Shown one piece after another: positions 45,456-53,598 of a DNA stretch of 64,000 nucleotides. Both the position numbers and the translations under genes were made by a program. Source of the DNA: an uncultured Pseudothermotoga sp. (GTDB lineage: Bacteria; Thermotogota; Thermotogae; Thermotogales; DSM-5069); assembly GCA_937995655.1 (NCBI GenBank), contig CALKJI010000001.1, forward strand, positions 1 through 64,000. Direction: 5' to 3'. Position 1 is the stretch's first letter. Each line of letters begins with the position of its first letter. A model generated the notes under the pieces. That model was not told the DNA's origin. It worked only from the letters and a program-made list of their open reading frames with translations, and searched no databases.

Positions 45456-47402
45456 CTACCTCCCAAATAAAGAAGCTATTACGACCGATGTAATCGCCAT
45501 GAGTTTTATGAGAATATTTATCGAGGGACCAGATGTGTCTTTCAGGGGATCTCCAACTGTATCTCCTATCACTGCAGCTTTGTGTGCCAGTGACCCTTTT
45601 CCACCATAATGACCCTCTTCAACGTATTTTTTTGCGTTGTCCCAAGCACCACCCGAATTCGCCATGAAGATCGCTACCATGACACCACAGACCGTCGAAC
45701 CTATGAGCAAACCGGCCGTTCCAGTGGCACCCAAAATGAAATAACTCAAAAGAGGGCTCACAACTGCAAGCAGAGATGGAAAAACCATCCTTTTGAGAGC
45801 GCCTCTTGTAGCAATCTGAATACAACGAGCATAATCGGGTTTTCTTTGCCCAGAGACCAAGCCTGGAATTTCTCTGATCTGTCTTCTGATCTCCTCTACC
45901 ATATCATTTGCAGCGTCTCCCACCGCTTTCATCGTGATGGCACAAAACAAAAATGGTAGCATGGCACCGATCAAAGCCCCTGTGAAGAGTGAAGGAGATT
46001 TTATATCGACGGTGCTCAGATGGGTAACATTGGCATAATTAGAAAAAAGTGCCAGTGAAGTCAAGGCAGCAGATGTTATTGCAAAACCTTTCCCCATGGC
46101 GGCAGTAGTATTTCCAACAGCATCGAGTTGATCTGTGATTTGACGTGCCTTTTGTTCAAGATTCGCCATCTGAGCAATTCCACCAGCATTGTCAGCTATG
46201 GGGCCATATGCATCGACCGAAAGATTCATACCAAGTGTAGCCAGCATTCCAACAGCAGATAACGCAACACCAAAAAGCCCAAGCAGTTTATAAGAAAGCA
46301 GAACGGCAACGACTATGAGTATAGTGACAACGGCTGTCGATTCCATACCCAGCGCAAGACCGTTGATTAATATATTTGCCGGCCCTGTCGTTGCAGATCT
46401 TGCGAGATTTCCAACCTTCTTTCCAGAAGTATAAAACTCCGTCAAAAGTCCCACACTGACTCCAACAAGAACTCCAAAGAAAACTACTAGAAAGATTTCA
46501 AACCAAGTCACAAAGATTGAATATACAAAGACCGAGCCGAGCAACAAAACACCGGAAAGAATCGTTCCAAATCTCAGCGCCACCGATGGATTTGTGAATT
46601 TATGTAAAGTGAGAGTGGTTAGAATGACAGAAACAACAGAACTCAACAAGCCACAGATTACAACAAAGATAACTGCACTAATGGCCTTATCATTGCTCAT
46701 AAAACTGGCAAGTGCAAGGGCTGAGAAGATTGATCCGACATAGGATTCATACAAGTCTGCTCCCATTCCTGCCACATCACCAACGTTGTCTCCCACATTG
46801 TCGGCTATAACTGCTGGGTTCCTTGGATCGTCTTCTGGTAGATTTGCCTCTGTTTTTCCAACTATATCGGCTCCCACATCGGCAGCTTTTGTATATATGC
46901 CGCCTCCGACTCTCGCAAAGAGTGCAACAAAGGACGCACCGAGTGAATAGTAACTGACACAGGTCATATCTTGTGTAAATTCATAGACAATGCCAAGACC
47001 AAGCAAACCGAGTGCAGAGACCGTAAGCCCCATAACAGCCCCACCATTAAAAGCAATTTTCAATGCCTTTGTCATCCCAGAAAGTGCTGCCCAGCTTGTA
47101 CGGGCATTTGATTTCGTAGCGATCGTCATGCCAAAAAACCCTGCAAGAGTTGAAAAGAAAGCGCCGACGAGAAATGAAAGTGACACAGCCCAGCCAAGAA
47201 AGATAAACAAAATAACCGCCAAAGCAAAGACAACGGGAAAGAAGACCAAATACTCTTGAAACAAAAAGGATCTTGCACCTTTTTGAATTATCTGTGAAAG
47301 TTCAATTGTCCGTTCATTCCCAGGACTGTTGTCAAGAATTCTGAATGTTAAGAGAATCACATAGCCTATCGTGATTGCCGTCACTGTGAACAATACTGAC
47401 AA
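45456..47402 (-). CDS. hppA: Membrane-bound K+-dependent pyrophosphatase (ion pump)
   Basis: 648 residues from TTG 47402, seven bases after AAGGGGG; a GTG three codons earlier abuts the site. About 16 membrane helices. The substrate motif is VGADIVGKTEANLPEDDPRN and then NVGDNVGDVAGMGADLYES. At about residue 430 GNTTAAMGKG carries Ala where K+-independent enzymes have Lys, and Gly three positions on, so it is K+-dependent; such pumps move Na+ or H+. It turns PPi from biosynthesis into an ion gradient. Somewhat shorter at the N-terminus than the T. maritima homologue. Possibly read through from the dap genes 48 bp upstream. Confidence 0.95.
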   Translation of the reverse strand: MSVLFTVTAITIGYVILLTFRILDNSPGNERTIELSQIIQKGARSFLFQEYLVFFPVVFALAVILFIFLGWAVSLSFLVGAFFSTLAGFFGMTIATKSNARTSWAALSGMTKALKIAFNGGAVMGLTVSALGLLGLGIVYEFTQDMTCVSYYSLGASFVALFARVGGGIYTKAADVGADIVGKTEANLPEDDPRNPAVIADNVGDNVGDVAGMGADLYESYVGSIFSALALASFMSNDKAISAVIFVVICGLLSSVVSVILTTLTLHKFTNPSVALRFGTILSGVLLLGSVFVYSIFVTWFEIFLVVFFGVLVGVSVGLLTEFYTSGKKVGNLARSATTGPANILINGLALGMESTAVVTILIVVAVLLSYKLLGLFGVALSAVGMLATLGMNLSVDAYGPIADNAGGIAQMANLEQKARQITDQLDAVGNTTAAMGKGFAITSAALTSLALFSNYANVTHLSTVDIKSPSLFTGALIGAMLPFLFCAITMKAVGDAANDMVEEIRRQIREIPGLVSGQRKPDYARCIQIATRGALKRMVFPSLLAVVSPLLSYFILGATGTAGLLIGSTVCGVMVAIFMANSGGAWDNAKKYVEEGHYGGKGSLAHKAAVIGDTVGDPLKDTSGPSINILIKLMAITSVVIASLFGR

Positions 47403-47450
47403 AGTCTGCACCCCCTTGAAAGATTTCCTGATAGTTATATAATAGCTGAA

Positions 47451-48536
47451 TCAACTAAGTTGTGCAATAATTTGAAAGAAAAGATCACCTGCAACTTCAA
47501 TTAGATCATCAGAAGGCAAAAACCAGGGGCTGTGCAGACCGTGAGAGTTTTCTTTCTTCGTACCAAACCAGTACATCAAAGTTGGATAACGTTCTGAAAA
47601 ATATCCAAAATCTTCGGCGGTCAATTTAGTAGAAGACTCTAGAAACTTCATTTTCCTTGCGGCTACTATTTCTTTCAACTTCATGTAGAGTCTTTCATCT
47701 ACCTCGACCTGCCTGTAAGTTGAGCCTTTGATTACTTCGCAAGCTGTTCCAAAGGCCTCACAAGATGATTGTGCAATCTGTGCTATTTGACTTAGTCGGC
47801 CCTCGACTTTCTTCAGATCCTTGGATCTGATCGTACCTTGAATTAAAGCGTTGTCTGCAACTATATTTCTGGCAGAACCCGCTGTTAATTTCCCAAACCA
47901 AACTAGGTCTTGTCCCCAGTCCATTTGGTATATTTTACTTAAGAAATCTACACAAGATCTAATTGCATCCTTACCATCTTGATGAAAGGCAGCATGAACA
48001 GCTACACCTCTGAACAGAATATCTAGTTCACATGAAGCACTGAAAAGCACGCCGGATCGAGAGGCAATCATCCCTGCTTCGTATTCATCAGTCACATGCA
48101 TCGCTATCGCTGCACAGATTTTAAAATCATTTTGCTCAAGGTATTCCAACATCTGGATTGCGCCAGCTCCAGATTCTTCTGCCGGCTGAAATAGGAAGAT
48201 GAAATTACCTTTCAAATCTCTTTCCAATACTTTGCGCATTGCCCAACACACAGAGGCCATATGAAAATCGTGGCCGCAAGCATGCATGAAATTATTTTGG
48301 GATCGAAAAGCAACTCCTGTTTGCTCAACGATTGGTAGACCATCCATTTCGGCTCGGAGCAGCACATATGGACCTTCTGTAGATCTTTTCACAACAACAA
48401 TACCGGTCCCTATCTTCCTTATATCTTGATATCCAAGTTTTTCGATATAATCTATTAGTATTTTCTGTGTCTCAAACTCCTCAAAAGCTAGTTCAGGCCT
48501 TTGATGCAAAAGATGTCTCAGTTCTATTTCGTTCAA
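47451..48536 (-). CDS. M20-family amidohydrolase, probable N-acetyl-diaminopimelate deacetylase
   Basis: 361 residues from TTG 48536, six bases after GGAGG. Metal and catalytic motifs: LLRAEMDGLPI, HACGHDFHMAS, FQPAEESGAGAIQML, and GVAVHAAFHQDGKDAI in the dimer lid. M20D members cleave N-acetyl groups from amino acids. The two genes upstream make N-acetyl-LL-2,6-diaminopimelate, so this enzyme most likely releases LL-DAP. The catalytic Cys-Gly-His metal set is complete. The gene overlaps the aminotransferase end by 44 bp. Confidence 0.85.
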   Translation of the reverse strand: MNEIELRHLLHQRPELAFEEFETQKILIDYIEKLGYQDIRKIGTGIVVVKRSTEGPYVLLRAEMDGLPIVEQTGVAFRSQNNFMHACGHDFHMASVCWAMRKVLERDLKGNFIFLFQPAEESGAGAIQMLEYLEQNDFKICAAIAMHVTDEYEAGMIASRSGVLFSASCELDILFRGVAVHAAFHQDGKDAIRSCVDFLSKIYQMDWGQDLVWFGKLTAGSARNIVADNALIQGTIRSKDLKKVEGRLSQIAQIAQSSCEAFGTACEVIKGSTYRQVEVDERLYMKLKEIVAARKMKFLESSTKLTAEDFGYFSERYPTLMYWFGTKKENSHGLHSPWFLPSDDLIEVAGDLFFQIIAQLS

Positions 48537-49674
48537 AGTCAACCTCCTTGAGACTGTTTTCAAAGAGTTCTACAATCAAGTCTATCTCTTCGTAGGTAAT
48601 ATTCAACGGTGGTAGAAAGCGCACTACATTTCCATCAACGATGTTCAGCAGAATACCATTTTTGAAAGCTATCTGCTTTAAAAGATCAGGATTCACGTTT
48701 ATTTCAGCACCGACCATCAGACCAAGTCCTCTTACTTCCTTTATCAATCCGTTGTTTATAAACTTGAGCTCGTTTTTTAAATATTCACCCTTTTGCTTGA
48801 CCTGTGCAATTAGTGAGTCGTCAATCTTGTTCAAAACAACATTCGCAGCTGCCAATGCGACAGGGTTTGGTGCGAAGGTTGAACCGTGTTCAGAATATTT
48901 AAAAACATCCATAACTTGATCCAGAAAGATAGTTGCTCCAAGTGGGAGTCCCCCTCCAAGTGCCTTCGCGACGGTGATGATATCGGGTTTCAATCCAAAA
49001 TGTTCATAGCTGAAAAACCTGCCAGTCCTACCGAGTCCAGACTGAACCTCATCGGCAACCAGTAGAAAGTAATTTTTCTCCTTCAATTCCATGATAGTCC
49101 TTGCCATATTGTTGGAGATCTGTCTCAAACCACCTGTACCAAGAAGACATTCAACGAAAACGCCGGCAATCTGATTTTGTTCTACAAAACTTCTGAATGC
49201 TTCGGGATTGTTATGGGGTAAAAACACTACCTCTGGTAGAAGTGGGTTGAACTGTTCTCTGAGATTCGAAAATCCAGTTATTGAAAGAGAACCAAGAGTC
49301 CTACCGTGAAAATCTTTTTCAAAGGCTACAATTGCACCCTTCCTTAGTTTTTTAACGGCTTTCAATGCAGCTTCATTTGCCTCTGTTCCTGAGTTTGAAA
49401 AGAAAACTCTTCCCTGTCGTCTTGTTCGCTCAACAAGTTTTGCTGCAGCGATTTCGGCATCTTCATCTAATAGAAAATTTGAAACGTGAGTGTATCTTTT
49501 CATTTTGCTGATCATTGCATCTTCAATATCTCTGTCGGCATGACCGAATGCCAGAACCCCTATACCTGAAAACGTGTCAATAAACCTCTTTCCATCTTTC
49601 GCGTAAAGATAAAGACCACGTGCATAATCGATCTGTAGATCGAAAGGCCTGTAAACACCACATAAGTGATTCAC
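48493..49674 (-). CDS. Class III aminotransferase, probable N-acetyl-LL-diaminopimelate aminotransferase
   Basis: 393 residues from GTG 49674, which overlaps the dapH stop (GTGA). It resembles ArgD/acetylornithine aminotransferases: [30 protein letters not shown] (PLP phosphate), [15 protein letters not shown], and the Schiff-base Lys in [15 protein letters not shown]. Its place between dapH and the deacetylase indicates that it aminates N-acetyl-2-amino-6-ketopimelate with glutamate. A role in arginine synthesis as a bifunctional ArgD is possible but no arg gene is near. Confidence 0.85.
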   Translation of the reverse strand: MNHLCGVYRPFDLQIDYARGLYLYAKDGKRFIDTFSGIGVLAFGHADRDIEDAMISKMKRYTHVSNFLLDEDAEIAAAKLVERTRRQGRVFFSNSGTEANEAALKAVKKLRKGAIVAFEKDFHGRTLGSLSITGFSNLREQFNPLLPEVVFLPHNNPEAFRSFVEQNQIAGVFVECLLGTGGLRQISNNMARTIMELKEKNYFLLVADEVQSGLGRTGRFFSYEHFGLKPDIITVAKALGGGLPLGATIFLDQVMDVFKYSEHGSTFAPNPVALAAANVVLNKIDDSLIAQVKQKGEYLKNELKFINNGLIKEVRGLGLMVGAEINVNPDLLKQIAFKNGILLNIVDGNVVRFLPPLNITYEEIDLIVELFENSLKEVDFERNRTETSFASKA

Positions 49675-50435
49675 AAAAACACCCCCCGCTCCGTTGGCAA
49701 ACTCCTCAAAGCTTCTACAATCTTGGTTTTCTCTTTGGTCTTTTCATCAACTTTCTTGATGAATCTGGCTGGAATGCCTGCAACAACCGTGAAAGGTTCT
49801 ACATCATTTATAACGACTGCACCGGCTGCAACAACGGCACCTCTACCAACGGTTACGCCCTCTAAGACAACGGCATTCGCACCGACTATGACATCATCTT
49901 CAATAACAACAGGTTTTGCACTTGGTGGCTCTATAACTCCTGCTATCACGGCACCAGCACCGATATGACAGTTTTTACCAATGATAGCTCTTCCGCCAAC
50001 TACAGCGTTCATGTCGATCATCGTTTTTTCACCTATTATCGCACCGATGTTTATAACGGCACCCATCATGATGACTGCGCCATCACCGATCTGAACAAGG
50101 TCTCGAATGATCGCACCGGGTTCAATTCTTGCATTATACTTTGTCAGATCTGCCAAAGGAAGAGCTGAATTTCTTGCATGTACTTGGACATAAATGTCTT
50201 CGATTTTGTCCTGATTCTCCTCAACGAATCTTCTGAGTTCCTCATACTCACCGATGATTATTCCAAAGCTCTGATTTCCAAAGAAATGAAGATCGCCAAG
50301 ATCAGCCTTCTTGAAGTTTCCTTTCACGTAAGCAGTTACTGGTGTTCTCTTCTTCGACTTACTGATCAATTCAATGATTGAGTTGGTTGTCAAATTCTGC
50401 GTAAGATTTTCACTTTCAACCTGAATCTCTGCCAT
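49671..50435 (-). CDS. dapH: Tetrahydrodipicolinate N-acetyltransferase DapH
   Basis: 254 residues. The N-terminal domain ([20 protein letters not shown]) is DapH_N; the rest is a left-handed beta helix of hexapeptide repeats ([60 protein letters not shown]). It acetylates tetrahydrodipicolinate with acetyl-CoA, the committed step of the acetylated branch to meso-DAP and lysine. ATG 50435 follows GGGGGAG. No promoter is obvious between it and the terminator 50 bases upstream, which suggests that its expression depends on read-through. Confidence 0.95.
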   Translation of the reverse strand: MAEIQVESENLTQNLTTNSIIELISKSKKRTPVTAYVKGNFKKADLGDLHFFGNQSFGIIIGEYEELRRFVEENQDKIEDIYVQVHARNSALPLADLTKYNARIEPGAIIRDLVQIGDGAVIMMGAVINIGAIIGEKTMIDMNAVVGGRAIIGKNCHIGAGAVIAGVIEPPSAKPVVIEDDVIVGANAVVLEGVTVGRGAVVAAGAVVINDVEPFTVVAGIPARFIKKVDEKTKEKTKIVEALRSLPTERGVFL

Positions 50436-50485
50436 TCAAACTCCCCCTTTTGAAGGATAGTATTACTTTTCCAGATTACCCTTAT

Positions 50486-50521
50486 AAAAAGAAAACCGGG
50501 CTACCTTTATGGTAGCCCGGT
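50486..50521 (-). terminator. Rho-independent terminator between leader peptide and dapH
   Basis: On the minus strand an 11-bp perfect stem (511-521 side with 495-505 side: arms ACCGGGCTACC and GGTAGCCCGGT) with a 5-base loop is followed by TTTCTTTTT. It ends 50 bases before the dapH start. Because the 5' arm can also pair with the leader reading frame (see the attenuator entry), it may be conditional. Confidence 0.88.
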
Positions 50522-50583
50522 GATCTTTTCCCTTTAAGCTGTGTGCTACAACACATGCACACCGCCTGGTATGATCACCGGGC
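50515..50583 (-). promoter_or_regulatory. Candidate attenuator: antiterminator pairing across the dapH leader
   Basis: GCCCGGTGATC (plus strand 50515-50525) is the exact reverse complement of GATCACCGGGC (50573-50583). In the minus-strand RNA the second site lies in codons 23-26 of the leader frame and the first includes seven bases of the 5' arm of the terminator. The two pairings are mutually exclusive. A local hairpin (50561-50566 with 50581-50586, extended to 10 bp with one T-G opposition) and another (50541-50546 with 50557-50562) complete an array of three stems, as in classical amino-acid leader RNAs. Mechanism is inference; the repeats are seen. Confidence 0.6.
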
Positions 50584-50650
50584 GGTTGCACTTCTTAGCA
50601 TTCTTCATCTCTATAGAAATTTGCTCAAAGAAATTTTTCACCATACTCAA
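50546..50650 (-). CDS. Short leader or signalling peptide upstream of dapH (34 aa)
   Basis: A 34-codon frame from TTG 50650 to TAG, ending in P-V-I-I-P-G-G-V-H-V-L. GGGAGG at 50659-50664 is 8 bases before the TTG; ATG 50644 (32 codons) is also possible with AAGG. The middle is charged and helical (FFEQISIEMKNAKKC) with a Lys-Lys-Cys at 19-21. It is followed by the terminator and then dapH. It could be a leader peptide whose translation controls the terminator, or a small secreted/GG-type peptide. It is too short for ordinary gene finders. No promoter is certain; TATGAT at 50675-50680 (minus) is a candidate -10. Confidence 0.6.
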   Translation of the reverse strand: MSMVKNFFEQISIEMKNAKKCNRPVIIPGGVHVL

Positions 50651-50843
50651 AAAACCTTCCTCCCTTTTGCACATATCATACTATGCTCAATAGGAATTTG
50701 TGATTGAAGATATGAATAAAAGTTATTGAAGAACATGTTAACGTCTAAAAGTCACTACTATGTTGTACCTTGGTACTAAAGTTGATCACAGAAGATTGAT
50801 TCCTTAATTTTATAAATGACTTCTACCAAGAAATCACATAAGG

Positions 50844-50849
50844 TATAAT
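50844..50849 (+). promoter_or_regulatory. -10 box of the PPi-PFK gene
   Basis: A perfect TATAAT 35 bp ahead of the ATG at 50885; the site 17 bp upstream is TTCTAC, a weak -35. The rest of the 234-bp stretch between the leader peptide and this gene (50651-50884) is AT-rich and I see no gene in it. Confidence 0.5.
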
Positions 50850-50884
50850 TTATCAGACAAACTCTTATAAAGGGGTGTTTCAAG

Positions 50885-52147
50885 ATGGCCGAAAGAGTCG
50901 CAATACTTGTAGGTGGAGGCCCAGCACCTGGCATCAACAGTGTCATAAATGCCGTGACAATTGAAGCTATCAACAACGATCTTGAAGTCGTCGGCATTTA
51001 TGATGGCTTTGAGCACCTAATGAAAGGTAGAACCGATATGATCCGCCCACTCAATATTTCAGATGTTTCACGCATTCATATCGAGGGTGGTTCAATTCTT
51101 AGGACCTCAAGGGCAAATCCAACCAAGAAACCTGAAGATCTTCAAAATGTTTTGAAAAGTCTCAGAGGTCTCAAGATCAATTACCTAGTGACCATAGGCG
51201 GTGATGATACAGCATTTTCTGCTTCCGCCGTATCGAAGATAAGCGAAGGTACAATTAAAGTTGCACACGTCCCAAAGACGATTGATAATGATTTACCTCT
51301 GCCTGGCGGTATGCCAACCTTTGGGTTTGAAACTGCCAGACATCTGGGTACGGAGCTTGTATACAATTTGATGCAAGATTCAAGAACAACCAACAGATGG
51401 TACTTTGTTGTCGCTATGGGCAGAAAGGCAGGACACCTGGCACTTGGAATAGGAAAAGCAGCGAGTGCAGCCTTAACTGTAATTGGCGAAGAGTTCAAAA
51501 ATGAAAAGATAACGGTCTCAGAAGTCTGTGATGTACTGGAAACCACAATACTCAAAAGGCGTGTGCTGGGTAGAAACGATGGTCTTGCAATAATAGCCGA
51601 AGGCATAGGGGAGATGATCGACCCACAAGAGCTGGCAAATATTCCCGGTGTGATGGTTGAACGAGACCCACACGGGCACATAAGATTGAGTGAGATACCC
51701 CTTGCCACGATACTCAAACGTGAAGTCCAAAAGCGTTTCGCTGAGCGAGGAGAAAAGATCAATATCATAGATGTCACATTGGGTTACGAACTAAGGTGTG
51801 CAAGACCAATTCCATTCGATATCGATTATACTAGGACCTTAGGGTTTGGTGCAGTCAGATTCTTACTCGGAGACTTTGAGAAAGATCTATCTGGCGGCAT
51901 GATTTGTGTTGAAAGTGGAAGGATTAAGGTCCTACCCTTTGAAGAACTCATCGATCCAGTGACCGGTAGAACAAAGGTACGCATGGTCGATATTAACTCT
52001 GAACATTATCGAGTCGCACGTGGCTACATGATAAGACTGACTAAAAAAGATCTCCAGGACAACAACATGCTTACAAAATTGGCAAACCTGGCGAAGATGA
52101 GTGTTGAGGAATTTCTCAAAAGATTCTCATGGGTTGCAGAAATATAA
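50885..52147 (+). CDS. pfp: Pyrophosphate-dependent 6-phosphofructokinase
   Basis: 420 residues. The donor-site loop is TIGGDDT (residues 104-109) and the following loop is VPKTIDNDLPLPGG (130 on), i.e. Asp and Lys at the two positions that mark PPi rather than ATP enzymes. Also MGRKAGHLALGIGKAAS and GYELRCARPIPFDI. It phosphorylates fructose 6-phosphate with PPi, reversibly, in glycolysis. Length fits the T. maritima PPi-PFK type. GGGGTG precedes the ATG. It is a single gene closed by a terminator at 52148-52170. Confidence 0.95.
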   Translation: MAERVAILVGGGPAPGINSVINAVTIEAINNDLEVVGIYDGFEHLMKGRTDMIRPLNISDVSRIHIEGGSILRTSRANPTKKPEDLQNVLKSLRGLKINYLVTIGGDDTAFSASAVSKISEGTIKVAHVPKTIDNDLPLPGGMPTFGFETARHLGTELVYNLMQDSRTTNRWYFVVAMGRKAGHLALGIGKAASAALTVIGEEFKNEKITVSEVCDVLETTILKRRVLGRNDGLAIIAEGIGEMIDPQELANIPGVMVERDPHGHIRLSEIPLATILKREVQKRFAERGEKINIIDVTLGYELRCARPIPFDIDYTRTLGFGAVRFLLGDFEKDLSGGMICVESGRIKVLPFEELIDPVTGRTKVRMVDINSEHYRVARGYMIRLTKKDLQDNNMLTKLANLAKMSVEEFLKRFSWVAEI

Positions 52148-52170
52148 ATCCCCCGGACCCGCCGGGGGAT
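52148..52170. terminator. Bidirectional terminator between pfp and the microprotein gene
   Basis: A perfect 9-bp stem (ATCCCCCGG at 52148-52156, CCGGGGGAT at 52162-52170) with a 5-base loop directly after the pfp stop. T-rich sequence follows on the plus strand (CTTCTTATTTCTT), and it also lies just after the stop of the minus-strand microprotein. Confidence 0.85.
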
Positions 52171-52174
52171 CTTC

Positions 52175-52255
52175 TTATTTCTTGGGTTTTTCCTGTTTTG
52201 TTTTCTTTGGTTTTTCTTCGGTTTTCTTTGGTTCGGATTTCTTTGCGCAAGCCAT
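52175..52255 (-). CDS. Lys/Pro/Glu-rich microprotein (26 aa)
   Basis: ATG 52255 to TAA gives 26 residues, M-A-C-A-K-K-S-E-P-K-K-T-E-E-K-P-K-K-T-K-Q and on, ending KPKK. Eleven residues are Lys, three Pro. AGGGGGTG stands 6-7 bases upstream of the ATG, a very good ribosome binding site, and a strong terminator follows 4 bases after the stop, so it looks like a real gene. It lies 41 bp behind the HAD phosphatase gene and could be cotranscribed. Such a peptide could bind nucleic acid or another acidic partner; a single Cys at position 3 is notable. No family is recognised. Confidence 0.55.
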   Translation of the reverse strand: MACAKKSEPKKTEEKPKKTKQEKPKK

Positions 52256-52296
52256 CTTCACACCCCCTATCTCACTCAATAGTATAAACTAACTTC

Positions 52297-52959
52297 TCAA
52301 GGGCAGAACGACTTTTGCAAGAAAAAAGCAAAAATCTTCGGTGGTTTTTCTGCATACATGGCTCCCGCCGAAATCAGCGATTGAGGATCATTGTTATCGT
52401 GGAGTACACCAAAAACCTTAGAGATTCCAGCATCAATAGCTGATTTTACACCGTTGACAGAGTCCTCAAAGACAACTACTCGAGAACTATCTACCTTCAA
52501 TTTCTTCAAGGTGTAAAGATATATCTCGGGATGAGGTTTACTATTGAATACCTCGTCACCGAAGACAGTAACATCAAAAAGATCAATCAAATTGGCCCTT
52601 TTAAGCCTTGCTAAAGCTATATCTTTCACCGTTGATGTGGCAACAGCTGTTTGTCTTTTCAATCTCTTGAGAATCTTGATTGTTTCTGTGACGCCTTCTC
52701 TGGGCTGTAGTTTTTGCGAAAGCCCATCAAAAACTTCGTAAATCTTTTCTATCAGTTGCTCCTCGCCCAAAGGTAAACCAAATCGCTCTATGATCTTTTT
52801 TGCTCCGCCTCTTTCAATAGTAGTTCCAGCCAGCTGAAGAAAAAAGTCATCTGAGTACACCACACCGTATCGTGAAAGAATTTGCTTGAAGGTTTCTCTG
52901 TAAATACTCTCGGTTTCAACCAGAACACCATCCATGTCGAAAATAACGGCATCGATCAT
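52297..52959 (-). CDS. HAD-superfamily phosphatase, beta-phosphoglucomutase-like
   Basis: 220 residues. Motif I VIFDMDGVLVETESIYRETF (nucleophile and acid Asp), motif II in TAVATSTVKD, motif III Lys in FNSKPHPEIYLYTLKKL, motif IV VVFEDSVNGVKSAIDAGI. A helical cap after motif I is of the C1 type shared by beta-phosphoglucomutase, phosphoglycolate phosphatase and sugar phosphatases. GTAGGTGAATCT precedes the ATG. The physiological substrate is not readable from the sequence. No pathway neighbour is seen except the microprotein downstream. Confidence 0.9.
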   Translation of the reverse strand: MIDAVIFDMDGVLVETESIYRETFKQILSRYGVVYSDDFFLQLAGTTIERGGAKKIIERFGLPLGEEQLIEKIYEVFDGLSQKLQPREGVTETIKILKRLKRQTAVATSTVKDIALARLKRANLIDLFDVTVFGDEVFNSKPHPEIYLYTLKKLKVDSSRVVVFEDSVNGVKSAIDAGISKVFGVLHDNNDPQSLISAGAMYAEKPPKIFAFFLQKSFCP

Positions 52960-53238
52960 AGATTCACCTACCGAGGAATGCTTTTTCCGATTATTTCATA
53001 AACACTGGTCCGATCTTTCCACAGATCGATTCAGACCTAGGCTATTCTTTCATCGAATCTGCAAAGTACATTCTTCAGCAAACACATACTTTTCTCATGA
53101 TCTATTTTATAAAGAATACTTTCACTCTGGTAAGAACTCAATTGAAATGAAGACTGACCTTCCATTCTCAAACAAAACCTGGTAAATCCAAGCCCTTTTC
53201 TATACAAACGTGATACAATTTTTTGAGGAGGAGTGAGC

Positions 53239-53559
53239 ATGAATGTTTTTGAAAACATACCTTATGATGATGAACAGATGGGAAGAAGAAAACTTGTCGA
53301 TCAAAAACATCTTTTGATAATGCAGATTGCTCTAAAACCAGGTCAAGTCGTGCCTGAGCACAATGCCAATTCAAATGTTCACCTACTTGTTTTAAAAGGT
53401 ACCGTAGATGTTACTTTGAATATGACAACTACAACACTCAAAGAAGGAGATTTATTTGCCATAGGATACCAAACACCCATGTCCATTAGAAATATTTCTG
53501 ATCAAAACGTCACCTTCCTTGTGATTAAAACACCAAATCCCAGTGAAATGACAAAATAA
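53239..53559 (+). CDS. Cupin-domain protein
   Basis: 106 residues from ATG 53239, seven bases after GGAGG; a GTG two codons earlier is too near. Single conserved beta barrel: LKPGQVVPEHNANSNVHLLV (one His and Asn at the metal site), LKGTVDVTLN, LKEGDLFAIGYQTPMSIRNI. The third His of the usual cupin metal site is not clear. Likely a small cytoplasmic binding or isomerase-like protein; the reaction is unknown. Flanked by 279 bp without genes (52960-53238) and a terminator behind it, so it is monocistronic. Confidence 0.85.
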   Translation: MNVFENIPYDDEQMGRRKLVDQKHLLIMQIALKPGQVVPEHNANSNVHLLVLKGTVDVTLNMTTTTLKEGDLFAIGYQTPMSIRNISDQNVTFLVIKTPNPSEMTK

Positions 53560-53583
53560 AAAAGCGGGCGCAAGCCCGCTTTT
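53560..53583. terminator. Bidirectional terminator between cupin gene and ato operon
   Basis: AAAAGCGGGC (53560-53569) and GCCCGCTTTT (53574-53583) form a perfect 10-bp stem with a GCAA tetraloop. The A and T ends let it work for both the plus-strand cupin gene and the minus-strand ato operon. Confidence 0.92.
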
Positions 53584-53598
53584 GAATTCCCTATGGAA

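Noticed and set aside
50486-50680. A lysine riboswitch (L box) in front of dapH.
   Set aside because: The length to the terminator is similar, but I do not find the conserved L-box core segments; the peptide frame and the 11-bp pairing explain the region better.
50436-50884. A CRISPR array or dispersed repeat, suggested by the repeated GCCCGG and ACCGGG blocks.
   Set aside because: The blocks are the arms of one terminator and one long-range inverted repeat; there are no regular direct repeats or spacers.
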